A DNA stretch of 64,000 bases from Microbacterium sp. SY138 (GTDB lineage: Bacteria; Actinomycetota; Actinomycetes; Actinomycetales; Microbacteriaceae): the NCBI RefSeq assembly GCF_039729145.1, contig NZ_CP155793.1:3286001-3350000 (forward strand), written 5' to 3'. Shown here one piece after another: positions 54,088 to 62,943 of this stretch. Position numbers and translations under genes: made by a program. The notes under the pieces were generated by a model. The model was not told the DNA's origin, did no database searches, and worked only from the letters and a program-made list of their open reading frames with translations. The number at the start of each line of letters is the position of its first letter. The stretch's first letter is position 1.

Positions 54088-55595
54088 GACGGCGTTCCCA
54101 GCAGCGGCCGCACGGAGGCGTAGGCATCGGACATGTCGCGGGTCGGCACGTCGTAGACCCGCGCGATGCCCTTCGATCCCTGGTGACGCGGCCAACCGGG
54201 GTCTCCTCCGACGATGAACGCGACAGCGGCGCCGTGCACCTCGTCAGCCAGCTCCTGCGGCGGGTTCGGACCCGCGAGCGGCTCCATCGCCGGACCGTCG
54301 AGGCAGTCGAAGAAGAACGGCACATCGAGGCAGTGCTCGGCGAAGCCGAAGTGTCCGGACGGCCACGAGAAGCGGTACAGCCAGGTGGGAGCGGCACCGC
54401 GGTCGGCGACGATCTTCAGCAGCGCCGAGCGGAACATCCGGTCCGTCAGCAGCCGACCGCCCACCCGGGCGTTGCCGAGTCCGGTGATGTCGGCGTTGGC
54501 GGCGAGGTACTGCCGACGCGCACTCTTCGGCAAGCCGAGCTTGTTCAACAGCAGCGACCTCGGCACCCAGCGCAGCTTCTTCTCGGAGCCTGCGAAGACC
54601 ATCGTGAACTCGTCGTCGGTCGCACCGATCACGAGCGGCTTGTCGGCACCGACACCGGCGCGGAGGGCCTCACGCGTCGGGCGTGGCAGCAGGTCGCCGT
54701 CGACGGCCGGACCGAGCGGAAGGCCCTCTTCGACCACACTCCCGAGCGAATCAGGACCGAGCTCGGTCGCCTTCTTCTGCAGTTCGAGGATGCGGTCCTC
54801 GGACAGCGTCGAGAACCCGGCCACGGTGGGCGCGACCCGGGCCGCTGCGGCGAGTCCGCGCCCGAAGGCCTCGGCGCGGGCCGGAGCCACGTCGGCGAGC
54901 GCACCGGAGATCGCGTACACGCCGTGGAACAGATGCTGCGCCTTCTCCATGCCGAGCAGGGTCAGCACGGCTCCTCCGCCGGCGGATTGCCCGGCGATCG
55001 TGACGCGCGACGGATCCCCGCCGAACTCGGCGATGTTCTGCTGCACCCATTCGAGGGCGAGCAGCCAGTCGCGCACGCCCCGGTTCGAGGGGGCATCCTC
55101 GATCCAGCCGAAGCCGTCGAAGCCCAGGCGGTAGGAGAGCGACACGGTCACGACGCCGTCACGGTTGAAGTTGCGGCCGTCATACCAGGGGCTCGCGGGT
55201 GAGCCGGCGAAGTATCCGCCGCCGTGGATCCAGACGAGAACGGGAAGACCGGCGCCCTGCGCGGCAGGGGCCGGGTCCGGCGTGAAGACGTTCACGTTGA
55301 GCGTCGAGTCGCCCTCGACGCTCGGTTCGGGGATGAGCGTCACACCGGGGTCGCCGCGCTGGGCCGTGGCGGCGAACTCGAGCGCATCGCGCACTCCCTC
55401 CCACGGCGCTTTCGGCACGGGCGCCTGAAAACGCAGCGCGCCTGTCGGCGCCTCCGCGAACGGGATGCCCAGGAACGCCGCCGACCGCGGATTCCCGCGC
55501 CCGCCCGTGGTCGGGCGCCAGCGGCCCCGCACCCGTCCGGCGGCCGTGGCCACCTCGACGAAGTCGGCGGTCGTCTCGAAGTCGGTATCCGTCAT
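54084..55595 (-). CDS. type B carboxylesterase/lipase
   Basis: A 503-residue esterase of the carboxylesterase type B family. IPFAEAPTGALRFQAP, the oxyanion loop LPVLVWIHGGGYFAGSP and nucleophile GQSAGGGAVL (Ser in GQSAG) are standard; His of the triad likely in DPGWPRHQGSKG or a nearby HGAAVAFI. There is no signal peptide, so it acts inside. ATG 55595 has AGGAG 9 nt upstream; another ATG at 55625 shares a base with the transporter stop (TGATGA). It is probably paired with the transporter for an imported ester. Confidence 0.88.
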   Translation of the reverse strand: MTDTDFETTADFVEVATAAGRVRGRWRPTTGGRGNPRSAAFLGIPFAEAPTGALRFQAPVPKAPWEGVRDALEFAATAQRGDPGVTLIPEPSVEGDSTLNVNVFTPDPAPAAQGAGLPVLVWIHGGGYFAGSPASPWYDGRNFNRDGVVTVSLSYRLGFDGFGWIEDAPSNRGVRDWLLALEWVQQNIAEFGGDPSRVTIAGQSAGGGAVLTLLGMEKAQHLFHGVYAISGALADVAPARAEAFGRGLAAAARVAPTVAGFSTLSEDRILELQKKATELGPDSLGSVVEEGLPLGPAVDGDLLPRPTREALRAGVGADKPLVIGATDDEFTMVFAGSEKKLRWVPRSLLLNKLGLPKSARRQYLAANADITGLGNARVGGRLLTDRMFRSALLKIVADRGAAPTWLYRFSWPSGHFGFAEHCLDVPFFFDCLDGPAMEPLAGPNPPQELADEVHGAAVAFIVGGDPGWPRHQGSKGIARVYDVPTRDMSDAYASVRPLLGTPS

Positions 55596-55624
55596 CACAG
55601 CATTCTCCTGCTCATTCCCGGTCA

Positions 55625-56932
55625 TCAGCGCACTCCCTTGATCGGCGCGGTCGCGACGGCGGCGAGGATCACGAACACGATCGCGAAGACGAAGAGCATC
55701 GCGTAGCCGCCGACGGACGTGATGATGACACCGCCGATGGCGGGACTCAACGCCTGCGGCACGTTGGTCGCGACGTTGAGGATGCCGAGATCCTTGCCCG
55801 CCGAGACGCCCTCGTTCGGCAGCACCTCGGTCATGAGCGCCGCATCCACCGACATGTACAGGCCGAAACCGACGCCGTTGATGATGCTCATCAGGACCAT
55901 GCCGGTCATGTTCGGCTGCAGCAGCGGCATCGCGAGGCCCGCGACCATCACGGCGGAGGCGGCGTAGATGAACACCTTACGGCGCCCGACCCTGTCGCTC
56001 CACCACCCGGAGAGGGCGATCGCGATGAGCGTCGGGATGAAGGCCACGAGTGTGAGGGTGACGACGGCCCCCTGGGCATCCGCGAGTGGCAGGCCGATGT
56101 AGTCGGTGAGCATGTACAGCTGATACGCGCTGACGACGAAGTAACCGAGGATCAGCAGGAACCGCGCGGCGAACGCCCAGGCGAAGTCCGGGTGACGGCG
56201 CGGGTCGATCCAGAATCCTCGGAAGAATGCACCCCAGCGGAACGCATCCACGGCCGCGTGCTTCGACGACCAGTCGCGGTTCACGAGTGCGAACAGCAGT
56301 GCCGCCACGATCACGGCACCGCCGAACACCGCGTAGCCGATGCCGATCTGCGCGGCGAAGGCACCGGCGAGCATGATGCCGACGGTCATGCCGACCTGCG
56401 TGCCGAGTCCGATCATCGCGCTCGCCCCGCCGCGCTTCGAACGCGGGAACCGATCGGCGGTGATCGCGGTCAGGGGCGCCTGGAAGAAGTTCAGCGCCAC
56501 CTGGATGATCACCCAGAACACCGTGATCCAGAGGATGTCGGTCAGCGAGCCCAGCCCGAACAGAAAGATGCCGCCGATGATCGCGCCGAGCACCATCCAC
56601 GGCACGCGGCGTCCGAAGCGCGAGCGCGTGCGGTCGCTCAACGCCCCCACGATCGGCTGCGCGAACAGCGTGAACACGAAGGAGATCGTGGTCACGACGG
56701 CGAGGTTGCCGACCTTGTTCGCCTCGTCGATCATCAGGATCTGGCTGGGAAGAAGGATCGCGATGAGTCCGCCGTAAGTGGCGAACAGCGTGAGGGAGGC
56801 GATCAGCAGGCTGGGCAGCAGCCGCCGGTTCGCCGGCGGACTCGCCGCCGGCTCCCCCGCTTCGGGCGGGACGGCGCGGATGGTGCCGGTCGGCGCCAGT
56901 TCGGCGGCGGGGTCGAGCGGGGACACGGACAT
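55625..56932 (-). CDS. MFS transporter
   Basis: A 435-residue transporter with 12 helices. LFAQPIVGALSDRTRSRFG followed by RRVPWMVLGAIIGG is the loop motif between helices 2 and 3, closest to the SLC45/GPH-like sugar carriers, and GWWSDRVGRRKVFIYA repeats it after helix 8. GAGGAG lies 7 nt before ATG 56932, starting at MSVSPLDPAAEL. First gene of an operon with the carboxylesterase and PAP2 protein. Probably repressed by the divergent TetR through the operator at 56985-57007. Confidence 0.88.
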   Translation of the reverse strand: MSVSPLDPAAELAPTGTIRAVPPEAGEPAASPPANRRLLPSLLIASLTLFATYGGLIAILLPSQILMIDEANKVGNLAVVTTISFVFTLFAQPIVGALSDRTRSRFGRRVPWMVLGAIIGGIFLFGLGSLTDILWITVFWVIIQVALNFFQAPLTAITADRFPRSKRGGASAMIGLGTQVGMTVGIMLAGAFAAQIGIGYAVFGGAVIVAALLFALVNRDWSSKHAAVDAFRWGAFFRGFWIDPRRHPDFAWAFAARFLLILGYFVVSAYQLYMLTDYIGLPLADAQGAVVTLTLVAFIPTLIAIALSGWWSDRVGRRKVFIYAASAVMVAGLAMPLLQPNMTGMVLMSIINGVGFGLYMSVDAALMTEVLPNEGVSAGKDLGILNVATNVPQALSPAIGGVIITSVGGYAMLFVFAIVFVILAAVATAPIKGVR

Positions 56933-56943
56933 GTCGGCTCCTC

Positions 56944-56977
56944 GTTGAGCGGAATGTTGAGCGGAATGTTGAGCGGA
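56944..56977. repeat. 12-bp tandem repeat in the transporter leader
   Basis: GTTGAGCGGAAT occurs twice in full (56944-56955, 56956-56967) and then GTTGAGCGGA, between the operator and the transporter ribosome-binding site. Confidence 0.75.
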
Positions 56978-56984
56978 TCTGATC

Positions 56985-57007
56985 AATACCAAACGGCATT
57001 CGGTATT
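56985..57007. promoter_or_regulatory. TetR-type operator (palindrome AATACC-N11-GGTATT)
   Basis: A 23-bp palindrome with nine of eleven pairs symmetric: AATACCnAAnG / CnTTnGGTATT. It lies 53 bp before the transporter ATG and 97 bp before the divergent TetR ATG. Confidence 0.65.
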
Positions 57008-57103
57008 CACCCGACATGCTGACAGATCGTCTCCACCCTTCGCAAGTCATTCACGAACGTTGTTTGGTTTTTGTGATCTGGTCGTGACGGTTACCCTGGA
57101 GCC

Positions 57104-57673
57104 ATGGCGACACGAGGGGCGTATGCGAAGGGTGTCGCCAAACGCGAGGAGATCCTCGAGGCCGCCCTCGCCGTCGTCGCGGAGCACGGATACCGCAAGG
57201 CTTCCGTACGCGAGATCGCGGATGCCGCCGGACTCAGCCCCGCGGGACTCCTGCACTACTTCGGCAGCAAGGAAGAGCTCTTCGTCGCGATCCTCCGCGC
57301 CAGAGACGACCGCGACGAGCAGGAATACGCGGGCGAAGACGCCTCCTCCGCGTTCCTCGCGGTCATGCGCCACAACACCTCGGTACCCGGTCTCGTGCAG
57401 CTGTACGCACAGCTGGCCGCCGAGGCCGGAGACCCCTCCCACCCCGCCCACGCCTATTTCCGCGAGCGCACCGAGCGGGTCGAGGCCTTCACCCGCGCCC
57501 AGGTCGCCGAAGACCAGAAGGCCGGACGGATGCGCGACGACCTCGACCCCGCCTGGGTGGTGCGCACTCTGCACGCCCTGGCCGACGGGCTCCAGGCCGC
57601 GTGGATGCTCGATCCGTCCCTCGACATGGCCGCCGAGATCGAGCAGTTCCTGGTGCTGCTGCGTCCGGCCTGA
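57104..57673 (+). CDS. TetR/AcrR family regulator
   Basis: A 189-residue regulator: helix-turn-helix KASVREIADAAGLSPAGLLH followed by YFGSKEELF (residues about 30-65), then a C-terminal ligand pocket with FRERTERVEAFTRAQVAED. TACCCT ends six bases before ATG 57104 (leaderless). Divergent from the transporter-esterase-PAP2 operon, which it probably represses. It ends 9 bp from the methyltransferase stop. Confidence 0.92.
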   Translation: MATRGAYAKGVAKREEILEAALAVVAEHGYRKASVREIADAAGLSPAGLLHYFGSKEELFVAILRARDDRDEQEYAGEDASSAFLAVMRHNTSVPGLVQLYAQLAAEAGDPSHPAHAYFRERTERVEAFTRAQVAEDQKAGRMRDDLDPAWVVRTLHALADGLQAAWMLDPSLDMAAEIEQFLVLLRPA

Positions 57674-57682
57674 CGACCCGCC

Positions 57683-58711
57683 TCAGTCGAGCGTCGTCGC
57701 GACGGCGTGCGGCATTCTGGCCCTCATGATTCGGACCGCCTCGGGGTTGTCGTCGACGAGCACGGCGTCGCGGCCGAGCGCCGAGGCGACAGCTCCCGTC
57801 GTGCCACTCCCCGCGAACAGATCGAGCACCCGGTCGCCGGGGCGACTCGACGCCGTGATGATACGCCGCAGGATCCCCTCAGGCTTCTGCGTGGGGTAGC
57901 CGGTCTTCTCCCGTCCGGTCGTCGGCACGATGGTGTGCCACCAGACGTCGGTGGGGAGTTTGCCGCGCGCGGCCTTCTCGGCCGTGACCAGCCCGGGCGC
58001 CATGTAGGGCTCGCGGTCGACCTCGTCGGAGTTGAAGACATACTCCCGTGGGTTCTTCACGTAGACCAGGATCGTGTCGTGCTTGGTCGGCCAGCGGCTG
58101 CGCGACTTGGCACCGTAGTCGTAGGCCCAGATCAGCTCGTTGAGGAAGCAGTCCCGTCCGAAGACCGCGTCGAGCATGACCTTCGCGTAGTGCGCCTCGC
58201 GATAGTCGAGGTGCAGGTACAGAGTGCCGTCGTCGGCGAGCAGCCGCCAGGCCTCCTCGAGCCGCGGCATCAGGAAGGCGCCGTAGTCGTCGAAGCGGTC
58301 GTCATAGGCACGCAGCATCCCGCGTACGCGCTCGTACGCATGGCCGTGGAAGCCGTGCCGCACCTCGGTCCCCGGCTCGGACTCGCCGGCACCCGGGGCA
58401 GAACTCAGGACGACCGGCTCCGCGTTCCCGGTTCGGACGGCTGCCGTGCCTGAATCCGCGCTCTCCTCCTGAGTCATGAACGTCCGCCGCGCAGTGACCA
58501 CCTGCCGCTCCTGCGTGCGGCCGGTGTTGAACGGCGGATCGAGGTACACCAGGCTGAAGGACCCGGAGGGCAGGGTCGCCGCGACGGCGAGGTTGTCGCC
58601 CTCGACGATCGTCACCGCCCCCGGCACGACCGGCGCGATCACCGGCATGACGTCAGGCGCCGCGCCCTGCGGGTCCGCCGCGGCGGGAACAACCGGGTCC
58701 GGCGCCGTCAC
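57683..58711 (-). CDS. site-specific DNA methyltransferase (N6-adenine or N4-cytosine), beta class
   Basis: A 342-residue enzyme. SLVYLDPPFNTGRTQ (motif IV, DPPF) comes first, around residue 60, and VLDLFAGSGTTGAVASALG (motif I, binds AdoMet) near the C-terminus, with ILRRIITASSRPGD before it. This IV-to-I order defines the beta class. A hydrophilic insert of about 45 residues after DPPF is unusual. GTG 58711 overlaps the lipoate ligase stop (GTGA). No restriction enzyme is next to it, so it is an orphan methylase. Recognition site unknown. Confidence 0.85.
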   Translation of the reverse strand: MTAPDPVVPAAADPQGAAPDVMPVIAPVVPGAVTIVEGDNLAVAATLPSGSFSLVYLDPPFNTGRTQERQVVTARRTFMTQEESADSGTAAVRTGNAEPVVLSSAPGAGESEPGTEVRHGFHGHAYERVRGMLRAYDDRFDDYGAFLMPRLEEAWRLLADDGTLYLHLDYREAHYAKVMLDAVFGRDCFLNELIWAYDYGAKSRSRWPTKHDTILVYVKNPREYVFNSDEVDREPYMAPGLVTAEKAARGKLPTDVWWHTIVPTTGREKTGYPTQKPEGILRRIITASSRPGDRVLDLFAGSGTTGAVASALGRDAVLVDDNPEAVRIMRARMPHAVATTLD

Positions 58712-59757
58712 GGCACCCGATGCAGCCACGCCTCGGTGGCGAACTTCGACTCGACGAGCGCCTCGGCGTCGGCGTACTCGTCCGCAGAGATCGAACCGGT
58801 CTCGGCATGGGTCAGCGAGCGGAAGGTGTCCTTGAAGCGCTCGATAATCTCGGCGCGCTCGAGTCCGGTCTGGCTGCGCAGCGGATCGACGCGCTTGGCG
58901 GCGGATGCAGTGCCCTTGTCGCTGAGCTTCTCGCGGCCGATGCGCAGCACCTCGGTCATCATCTGCCCGTCGATGTCGTACGAGAGGGTGGCGTGGTGCA
59001 GGACGCCGCCGTTGGCGAGGCGCTTCTGGGCGGCACCGCCGATCTTGCCGGTCGGGCTCGCGATGTCGTTGAGCGGCTGGTAGACCGCGTCGATGCCGAG
59101 CGAGCGCAGCGCCTGCAGCACCCAGTCGTCGAGGAAGGCGTAGGAGTCGGCGAAGGTCATCCCCGCGACCAGGGATGCCGGCACATAGAGCGAGTACGTG
59201 ATGATCTGCCCGGCGGCCATGAGCATCGCACCCCCGCCGGAGATGCGGCGGACGACGTCGAATCCGTGCTTCGCGGCACCCTCGGGGTCGACCTCGTTGC
59301 GGTACGACTGGAACGAGCCGATCACCACGGCCGACTCGTCCCACTCCCAGATGCGCAGGGTGGGTCGGCGGCGCCCTTCGCCCACGCGGGAGGTGAGCAC
59401 CTCGTCGAGGGCCAGGTTCATGCGCGGCGAGACCGCCTTCTCGTGCACGATCTCCCAGTCGAAGTCACGCCACCCCGGGGCGGTCACGAGTGCGCGGCGC
59501 ACCGCGGTGCCCACGGCTTCGGGCGTGAAGCCGAGCAGCTGAGCCCCGTCGGGGAGGGCTTCGCGCACTGCGGTCGCGATCGCGGTCGCATCGGACTCCA
59601 CGGGCAGCCCGTCGACCGCGGCGTTGATGTCGTCGAGCGCCGAGTCGGGTTCGAGGAAGAAGTCTCCGGCGAGGCGGAAGCGCGAGATCCGGTCGTCTTC
59701 GATCTCGAGGTCGACGACGACGAGCTTTCCCCCTGGGACCTTGTATTCACCGTGCAC
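58708..59757 (-). CDS. lplA: lipoate-protein ligase, fused accessory and catalytic domains
   Basis: A 349-residue protein. The N-terminal about 90 residues (MHGEYKVPGGKLVVVDLEIE) are the accessory domain usually found at the C-terminus of LplA or as a separate protein. The rest is the ligase domain: MNLALDEVL, RRISGGGAMLMAAGQI and TGKIGGAAQKRLANG with the catalytic Lys. It attaches lipoate to 2-oxoacid dehydrogenases or the glycine cleavage protein. GTG 59757 has TAAGCT six bases upstream (leaderless). The order is circularly permuted relative to E. coli LplA. Confidence 0.88.
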   Translation of the reverse strand: MHGEYKVPGGKLVVVDLEIEDDRISRFRLAGDFFLEPDSALDDINAAVDGLPVESDATAIATAVREALPDGAQLLGFTPEAVGTAVRRALVTAPGWRDFDWEIVHEKAVSPRMNLALDEVLTSRVGEGRRRPTLRIWEWDESAVVIGSFQSYRNEVDPEGAAKHGFDVVRRISGGGAMLMAAGQIITYSLYVPASLVAGMTFADSYAFLDDWVLQALRSLGIDAVYQPLNDIASPTGKIGGAAQKRLANGGVLHHATLSYDIDGQMMTEVLRIGREKLSDKGTASAAKRVDPLRSQTGLERAEIIERFKDTFRSLTHAETGSISADEYADAEALVESKFATEAWLHRVP

Positions 59758-59794
59758 GGTTCCAGCTTAAGGCGCGCAGCCCTCGTTCCGGCGG

Positions 59795-60586
59795 TCAGCC
59801 TCCGAGCACCACCACGCGCTCTCCCGCCCTGATCGGCGTCGAATACCTGTTGCCGGCAGGCGGCAGCGGGCACACGAACTGATCCGAGAACGCGCACGGT
59901 GGCAGATAGGCGCGGTTGAAGTCGATCACGGCCGTGCCGTCGGCGGCGGGTTCGTCGACAGGGAGGAAGCGGAAGCGGTAGGTCTCGAGCCCGTTCGTCC
60001 CGTCGGCGAACACGGCGCTCAACGCGCCCTGAGCACTCCTGGTCACGGTGAGCGTCTGCGGCGCCCCCGCCAGCTCGAACCGCAGCCGCCCGGCGACGGG
60101 AGTCTCGCGCGCATCGCCGTCGACCGAGGTGATCACGATCCGCTCGTCCGGGGTCTCCTCGAACACGGCCGGCAGCCGCCAGCGCTCATCGGGGGCGTAG
60201 GCGTCGATCGCCGTGAACCACTCGCGCTGCGGGCGCGCCGGATTCAGCACACGCAGGGCGAGCGTGCCGTGGCGCTCGAACACCCGCAGCTCACGCCGGC
60301 CGAGACGGATGCTCTCGCCTCCGCGCAGCACGACGGTGGATCCCGCCTGGCCAAGCTCGCTGCCACGGATACCCCCGTCGCCGGTGAGCGCCCAGAGCCC
60401 GGGGATGCCGTCGACGGCCGCCGCTTCGGTGATGAGCCAGTTCGTCGACTCGAGCGCCGACGGACCGTACTCCGAGCCCGCATAGCGTTCGCGTGACGCG
60501 TGCCAGTCCTGCCAGTCCTTCACGAAGCTCAACGGAGCGCTCCCTCCCGGCGAGGGAACCGCACAGCGGGGGCTCTCCTCGCTCAT
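59795..60586 (-). CDS. DUF1684 family protein
   Basis: A 263-residue protein of the DUF1684 family. LSFVKDWQDWHASRERYA near the start, RELRVFERHGTLALRVLNPA, and the family hallmark DFNRAYLPPCAFSDQFVCPL followed by PPAGNRYSTPIRAGE close the protein. Two Cys flank SDQFV and could bind metal. DUF1684 proteins are found in bacteria and fungi without established function. AATATT lies six bases before the ATG. Separated by 37 bp from lplA. Confidence 0.8.
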   Translation of the reverse strand: MSEESPRCAVPSPGGSAPLSFVKDWQDWHASRERYAGSEYGPSALESTNWLITEAAAVDGIPGLWALTGDGGIRGSELGQAGSTVVLRGGESIRLGRRELRVFERHGTLALRVLNPARPQREWFTAIDAYAPDERWRLPAVFEETPDERIVITSVDGDARETPVAGRLRFELAGAPQTLTVTRSAQGALSAVFADGTNGLETYRFRFLPVDEPAADGTAVIDFNRAYLPPCAFSDQFVCPLPPAGNRYSTPIRAGERVVVLGG

Positions 60587-60702
60587 GCGCGGAATATTGC
60601 CCCGAATCTACGGGGGCTCCGCGGCCGGCGAGGCGGTCGTGTCACACGCCTTCACCGCGCGTAACGCCGCGTCATACCGGCATCGTCGGAAAGATCTCAC
60701 AC

Positions 60703-60780
60703 CGAGACCCACGCTCTCCGCCGACACCCATGTTCACGTACGCGCGCCACGGTGGGTATGGGCGCGGGCCGTGGGTCTCG
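60703..60780. repeat. large inverted repeat downstream of the hydrolase gene
   Basis: Perfect 11-bp arms CGAGACCCACG / CGTGGGTCTCG enclose 56 bases with a further ACCCA/TGGGT pairing. The 212-bp gap 60587-60798 has no gene. It ends 19 bp past the hydrolase stop, so it may be its terminator. Confidence 0.45.
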
Positions 60781-60798
60781 CCGATGGCGACGTGAGTC

Positions 60799-61653
60799 TC
60801 AGCGCGCGGGGATGTGCGTGTCGAGCCAGGCGAGCACGTCGGCGCGCACCTCTTCCTGCTGCAGCTCGGCGAAGATCTCGTGCCGCGCATCCGGGTAGAC
60901 GAGCGTCGTGACGTCGGTGAGACCGGAACGGCTGCGGTACTCGTCGGCGAGCTTGTGCACGCTGCGGGGTCCACCCACCGGGTCGTCGCGACCCACGAGC
61001 AGCAGCATCGGGATGTCGTGTCCCAGGTCCTTGGCCGGACGACCGTAGAGCTTCGCGGCCTCGATCGGGCCGAAGAGCTTGAGCAGCGGCACGTCGGTGG
61101 TCAGCGGATCCTCATCGAACGCGGCCCAGACGGCGGGGTCGCGGCTGAGCCATTCGAGGCCGGTCGCGCCCTCGCCTGCCCAGCGCGCGTTCAGGGGCGC
61201 GGCGTTGAGCGACCCCGGCATCCGCAGTGCCGAGCCGGAGAGGATGACGGCGTCCCAGGCTTCCGGGTGGTCGTTGACGAGCATCTGCGCCAGGAACGAA
61301 CCCCAGGAATGACCGAGCAGCACGAGGGGCAGATCGGGGTTCTCGTCGCGGATGATGCCCGTCAGCTGCCAGACGGCCTCCTCGGCCGCGCGCAGCCCGC
61401 CCTTGCCCAGACGGCCGAGCTTCTCCGGGCCGCCGTGCTGACGGATGCCGGTGCGACCGTGTCCACGATGGTCATCGGCGTAGACGTGGAAACCGGCAGC
61501 GGTGAGCGCCGCGATCAGCGCGCCGTACCTCCCCGCATGCTCGCCGACGCCGTGCAGCAGCTGCACCACGCCGCGGGGAGTCCCCTCGGCGGGATGGACG
61601 TCGTAGACGATGTCGACGCCATAGGCATCGGTGAACTCACGGGTATCCATCAC
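60799..61653 (-). CDS. alpha/beta hydrolase, monoacylglycerol lipase-like
   Basis: A 284-residue serine hydrolase. VVQLLHGVGEHAGRYGALIA (oxyanion loop), YADDHRGHGRTG, nucleophile GHSWGSFLAQM, LLLVGRDDPVGG (catalytic Asp) and YPDARHEIFAE (catalytic His) are all present. These match the YtpA/monoglyceride lipase group. TAGGCT ends six bases before GTG 61653, which is directly followed by ATG 61650, so a leaderless start at 61653 is likely. Expected to be cytosolic. Confidence 0.9.
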   Translation of the reverse strand: MMDTREFTDAYGVDIVYDVHPAEGTPRGVVQLLHGVGEHAGRYGALIAALTAAGFHVYADDHRGHGRTGIRQHGGPEKLGRLGKGGLRAAEEAVWQLTGIIRDENPDLPLVLLGHSWGSFLAQMLVNDHPEAWDAVILSGSALRMPGSLNAAPLNARWAGEGATGLEWLSRDPAVWAAFDEDPLTTDVPLLKLFGPIEAAKLYGRPAKDLGHDIPMLLLVGRDDPVGGPRSVHKLADEYRSRSGLTDVTTLVYPDARHEIFAELQQEEVRADVLAWLDTHIPAR

Positions 61654-61705
61654 GGTGCGAGCCTACCCATCACGCGAGAGGGCGGCTACCGGGCGAGGCG
61701 GGCGG

Positions 61706-62443
61706 CTACCGCGCGAGGGCATCCCGGATCGCGAAGGCGATGTCGCGATCGGTGACCTCGTATCCGCCGACCCCGTCGGAGGCGGAGCCCATGCGCACGC
61801 CGCCGTCCTGGGTCACGGCGCGCTTGGCGGAGAAGTGGATCGCATCGACCCCCGCCGCCGCCAGAACCGGGGCGCTGGCCACGTCGACGCCGCTGCCCGC
61901 CATGATCTCGATCTCGCCCTCGGCTGCGGCGACGAGGGCACGCAGCGTGTCGATGCCGTCGATCGCCGCGGACGCTCCCCCGGACGTGAGCACACGACGC
62001 AGGCCCAGCTCGCGGGCGCTCTGCAGTGTCGCGACAGGGTCGGCCGTCACATCGATCGCACGGTGCAGCGTGGCGGGCGCTCCCCCGGCCGCATCACGCA
62101 GACGCGCCATCGCGAACAGGTCGAGACGCCCGTCGGCATCCAGGGCACCGATGACCACACCGGAGGCACCGGAGGCGATCGCACGGCGCACGTCGAGCTC
62201 GGCGACCGCCAGCTCGTCGTCGTCGTAGTGGAATCCACCCGCGCGTGGGCGGATCAGCACGTGCACCTCGGGGCCGTCGGCTCCTGCCGCCTCGACGGCG
62301 AGTTCGAGCGTCGCCGGCGACGGGGTCAGTCCGCCGAGGGCGAGGGCGGTGGCGAGTTCGACGCGTGCAGCGCCGACCTCCTTGGCGATCCGCACTCCGG
62401 CGGGGTCCTGCACGGCGATTTCCAAGGCGAGCGATCGGGTCAC
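61706..62443 (-). CDS. cutC: CutC family protein (copper homeostasis)
   Basis: A 245-residue TIM barrel of the CutC family: LALEIAVQDPAGVRIAKEVG, ARVELATALALGGLTPS, VHVLIRPRAGGFHYDDDEL, LHRAIDVTADP, RVLTSGGASAAIDGIDTL and IMAGSGVDVASAPVLAAAGV. The reported link of CutC to copper tolerance is weak, and its reaction is unknown. GTG 62443 has GGAGGG immediately upstream. Divergent from the MarR gene, 59 bp away. Confidence 0.92.
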   Translation of the reverse strand: MTRSLALEIAVQDPAGVRIAKEVGAARVELATALALGGLTPSPATLELAVEAAGADGPEVHVLIRPRAGGFHYDDDELAVAELDVRRAIASGASGVVIGALDADGRLDLFAMARLRDAAGGAPATLHRAIDVTADPVATLQSARELGLRRVLTSGGASAAIDGIDTLRALVAAAEGEIEIMAGSGVDVASAPVLAAAGVDAIHFSAKRAVTQDGGVRMGSASDGVGGYEVTDRDIAFAIRDALAR

Positions 62444-62482
62444 CCCTCCATTGTGCCCGCTCCCCTGCCGGCATCCGGAAAA

Positions 62483-62499
62483 TTAGATAGGCTATCTAA
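62483..62499. promoter_or_regulatory. MarR operator, perfect 17-bp palindrome
   Basis: TTAGATAG-G-CTATCTAA, 3 bp before the MarR ATG and overlapping its likely -10. A canonical autorepression site of the MarR family. Confidence 0.8.
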
Positions 62500-62502
62500 G
62501 TA

Positions 62503-62943
62503 ATGTCTGCGTCTGATGAATCCCTCGACCTCACCGCCACAGACCTTCGCATGGCCACGTTCCGGCTGGCCCGCCGCCTTCGCTGCGCCCGCGCCGCCGA
62601 CTCGATGAGCGACGCGCAGCTGGCGGTGCTCGCCGACCTGCGCATGAACGGACGCCGTACGATCTCGACCCTCGCCCAGCGCGAGCGCGTCACCGCACCG
62701 TCGATGACCAGCACGATCAACGGCCTCGAAGAGCAGGGCTTCGTCGTGCGCACCCCCGATGAGGACGATCGCCGCCGCGTGCAGGTCGACATCACCGAGG
62801 CCGGGAGCGAGATCGTCGTCGAGACCATCCGCCGTCGCGACGAGCTGCTCGCCGACATGCTGCGCGAGGTCGACTACTCCGAGGCCGAGCTGACCACGCT
62901 GCGTGAAGCCAGCGCCCTGATGAGGCGGGTGGTGGAGCGATGA
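62503..62943 (+). CDS. MarR family transcriptional regulator
   Basis: A 146-residue MarR protein: LAVLADLRMNGRRTISTLAQ and RERVTAPSMTSTINGLEEQG (helix-turn-helix), wing VRTPDEDDRRRVQVDITEAG, and DELLADMLREVDYSEAELTT dimer helices. Its TGA overlaps the ATG of an MFS exporter gene. It likely represses both through the palindrome just upstream. Ligands are probably toxic phenolic or drug-like compounds (family knowledge). Confidence 0.93.
   Translation: MSASDESLDLTATDLRMATFRLARRLRCARAADSMSDAQLAVLADLRMNGRRTISTLAQRERVTAPSMTSTINGLEEQGFVVRTPDEDDRRRVQVDITEAGSEIVVETIRRRDELLADMLREVDYSEAELTTLREASALMRRVVER

Noticed and set aside
57683..58711. Restriction-modification system
   Set aside because: Only the methylase is present; neighbours are lipoate ligase and a TetR regulator, with no endonuclease or specificity subunit.
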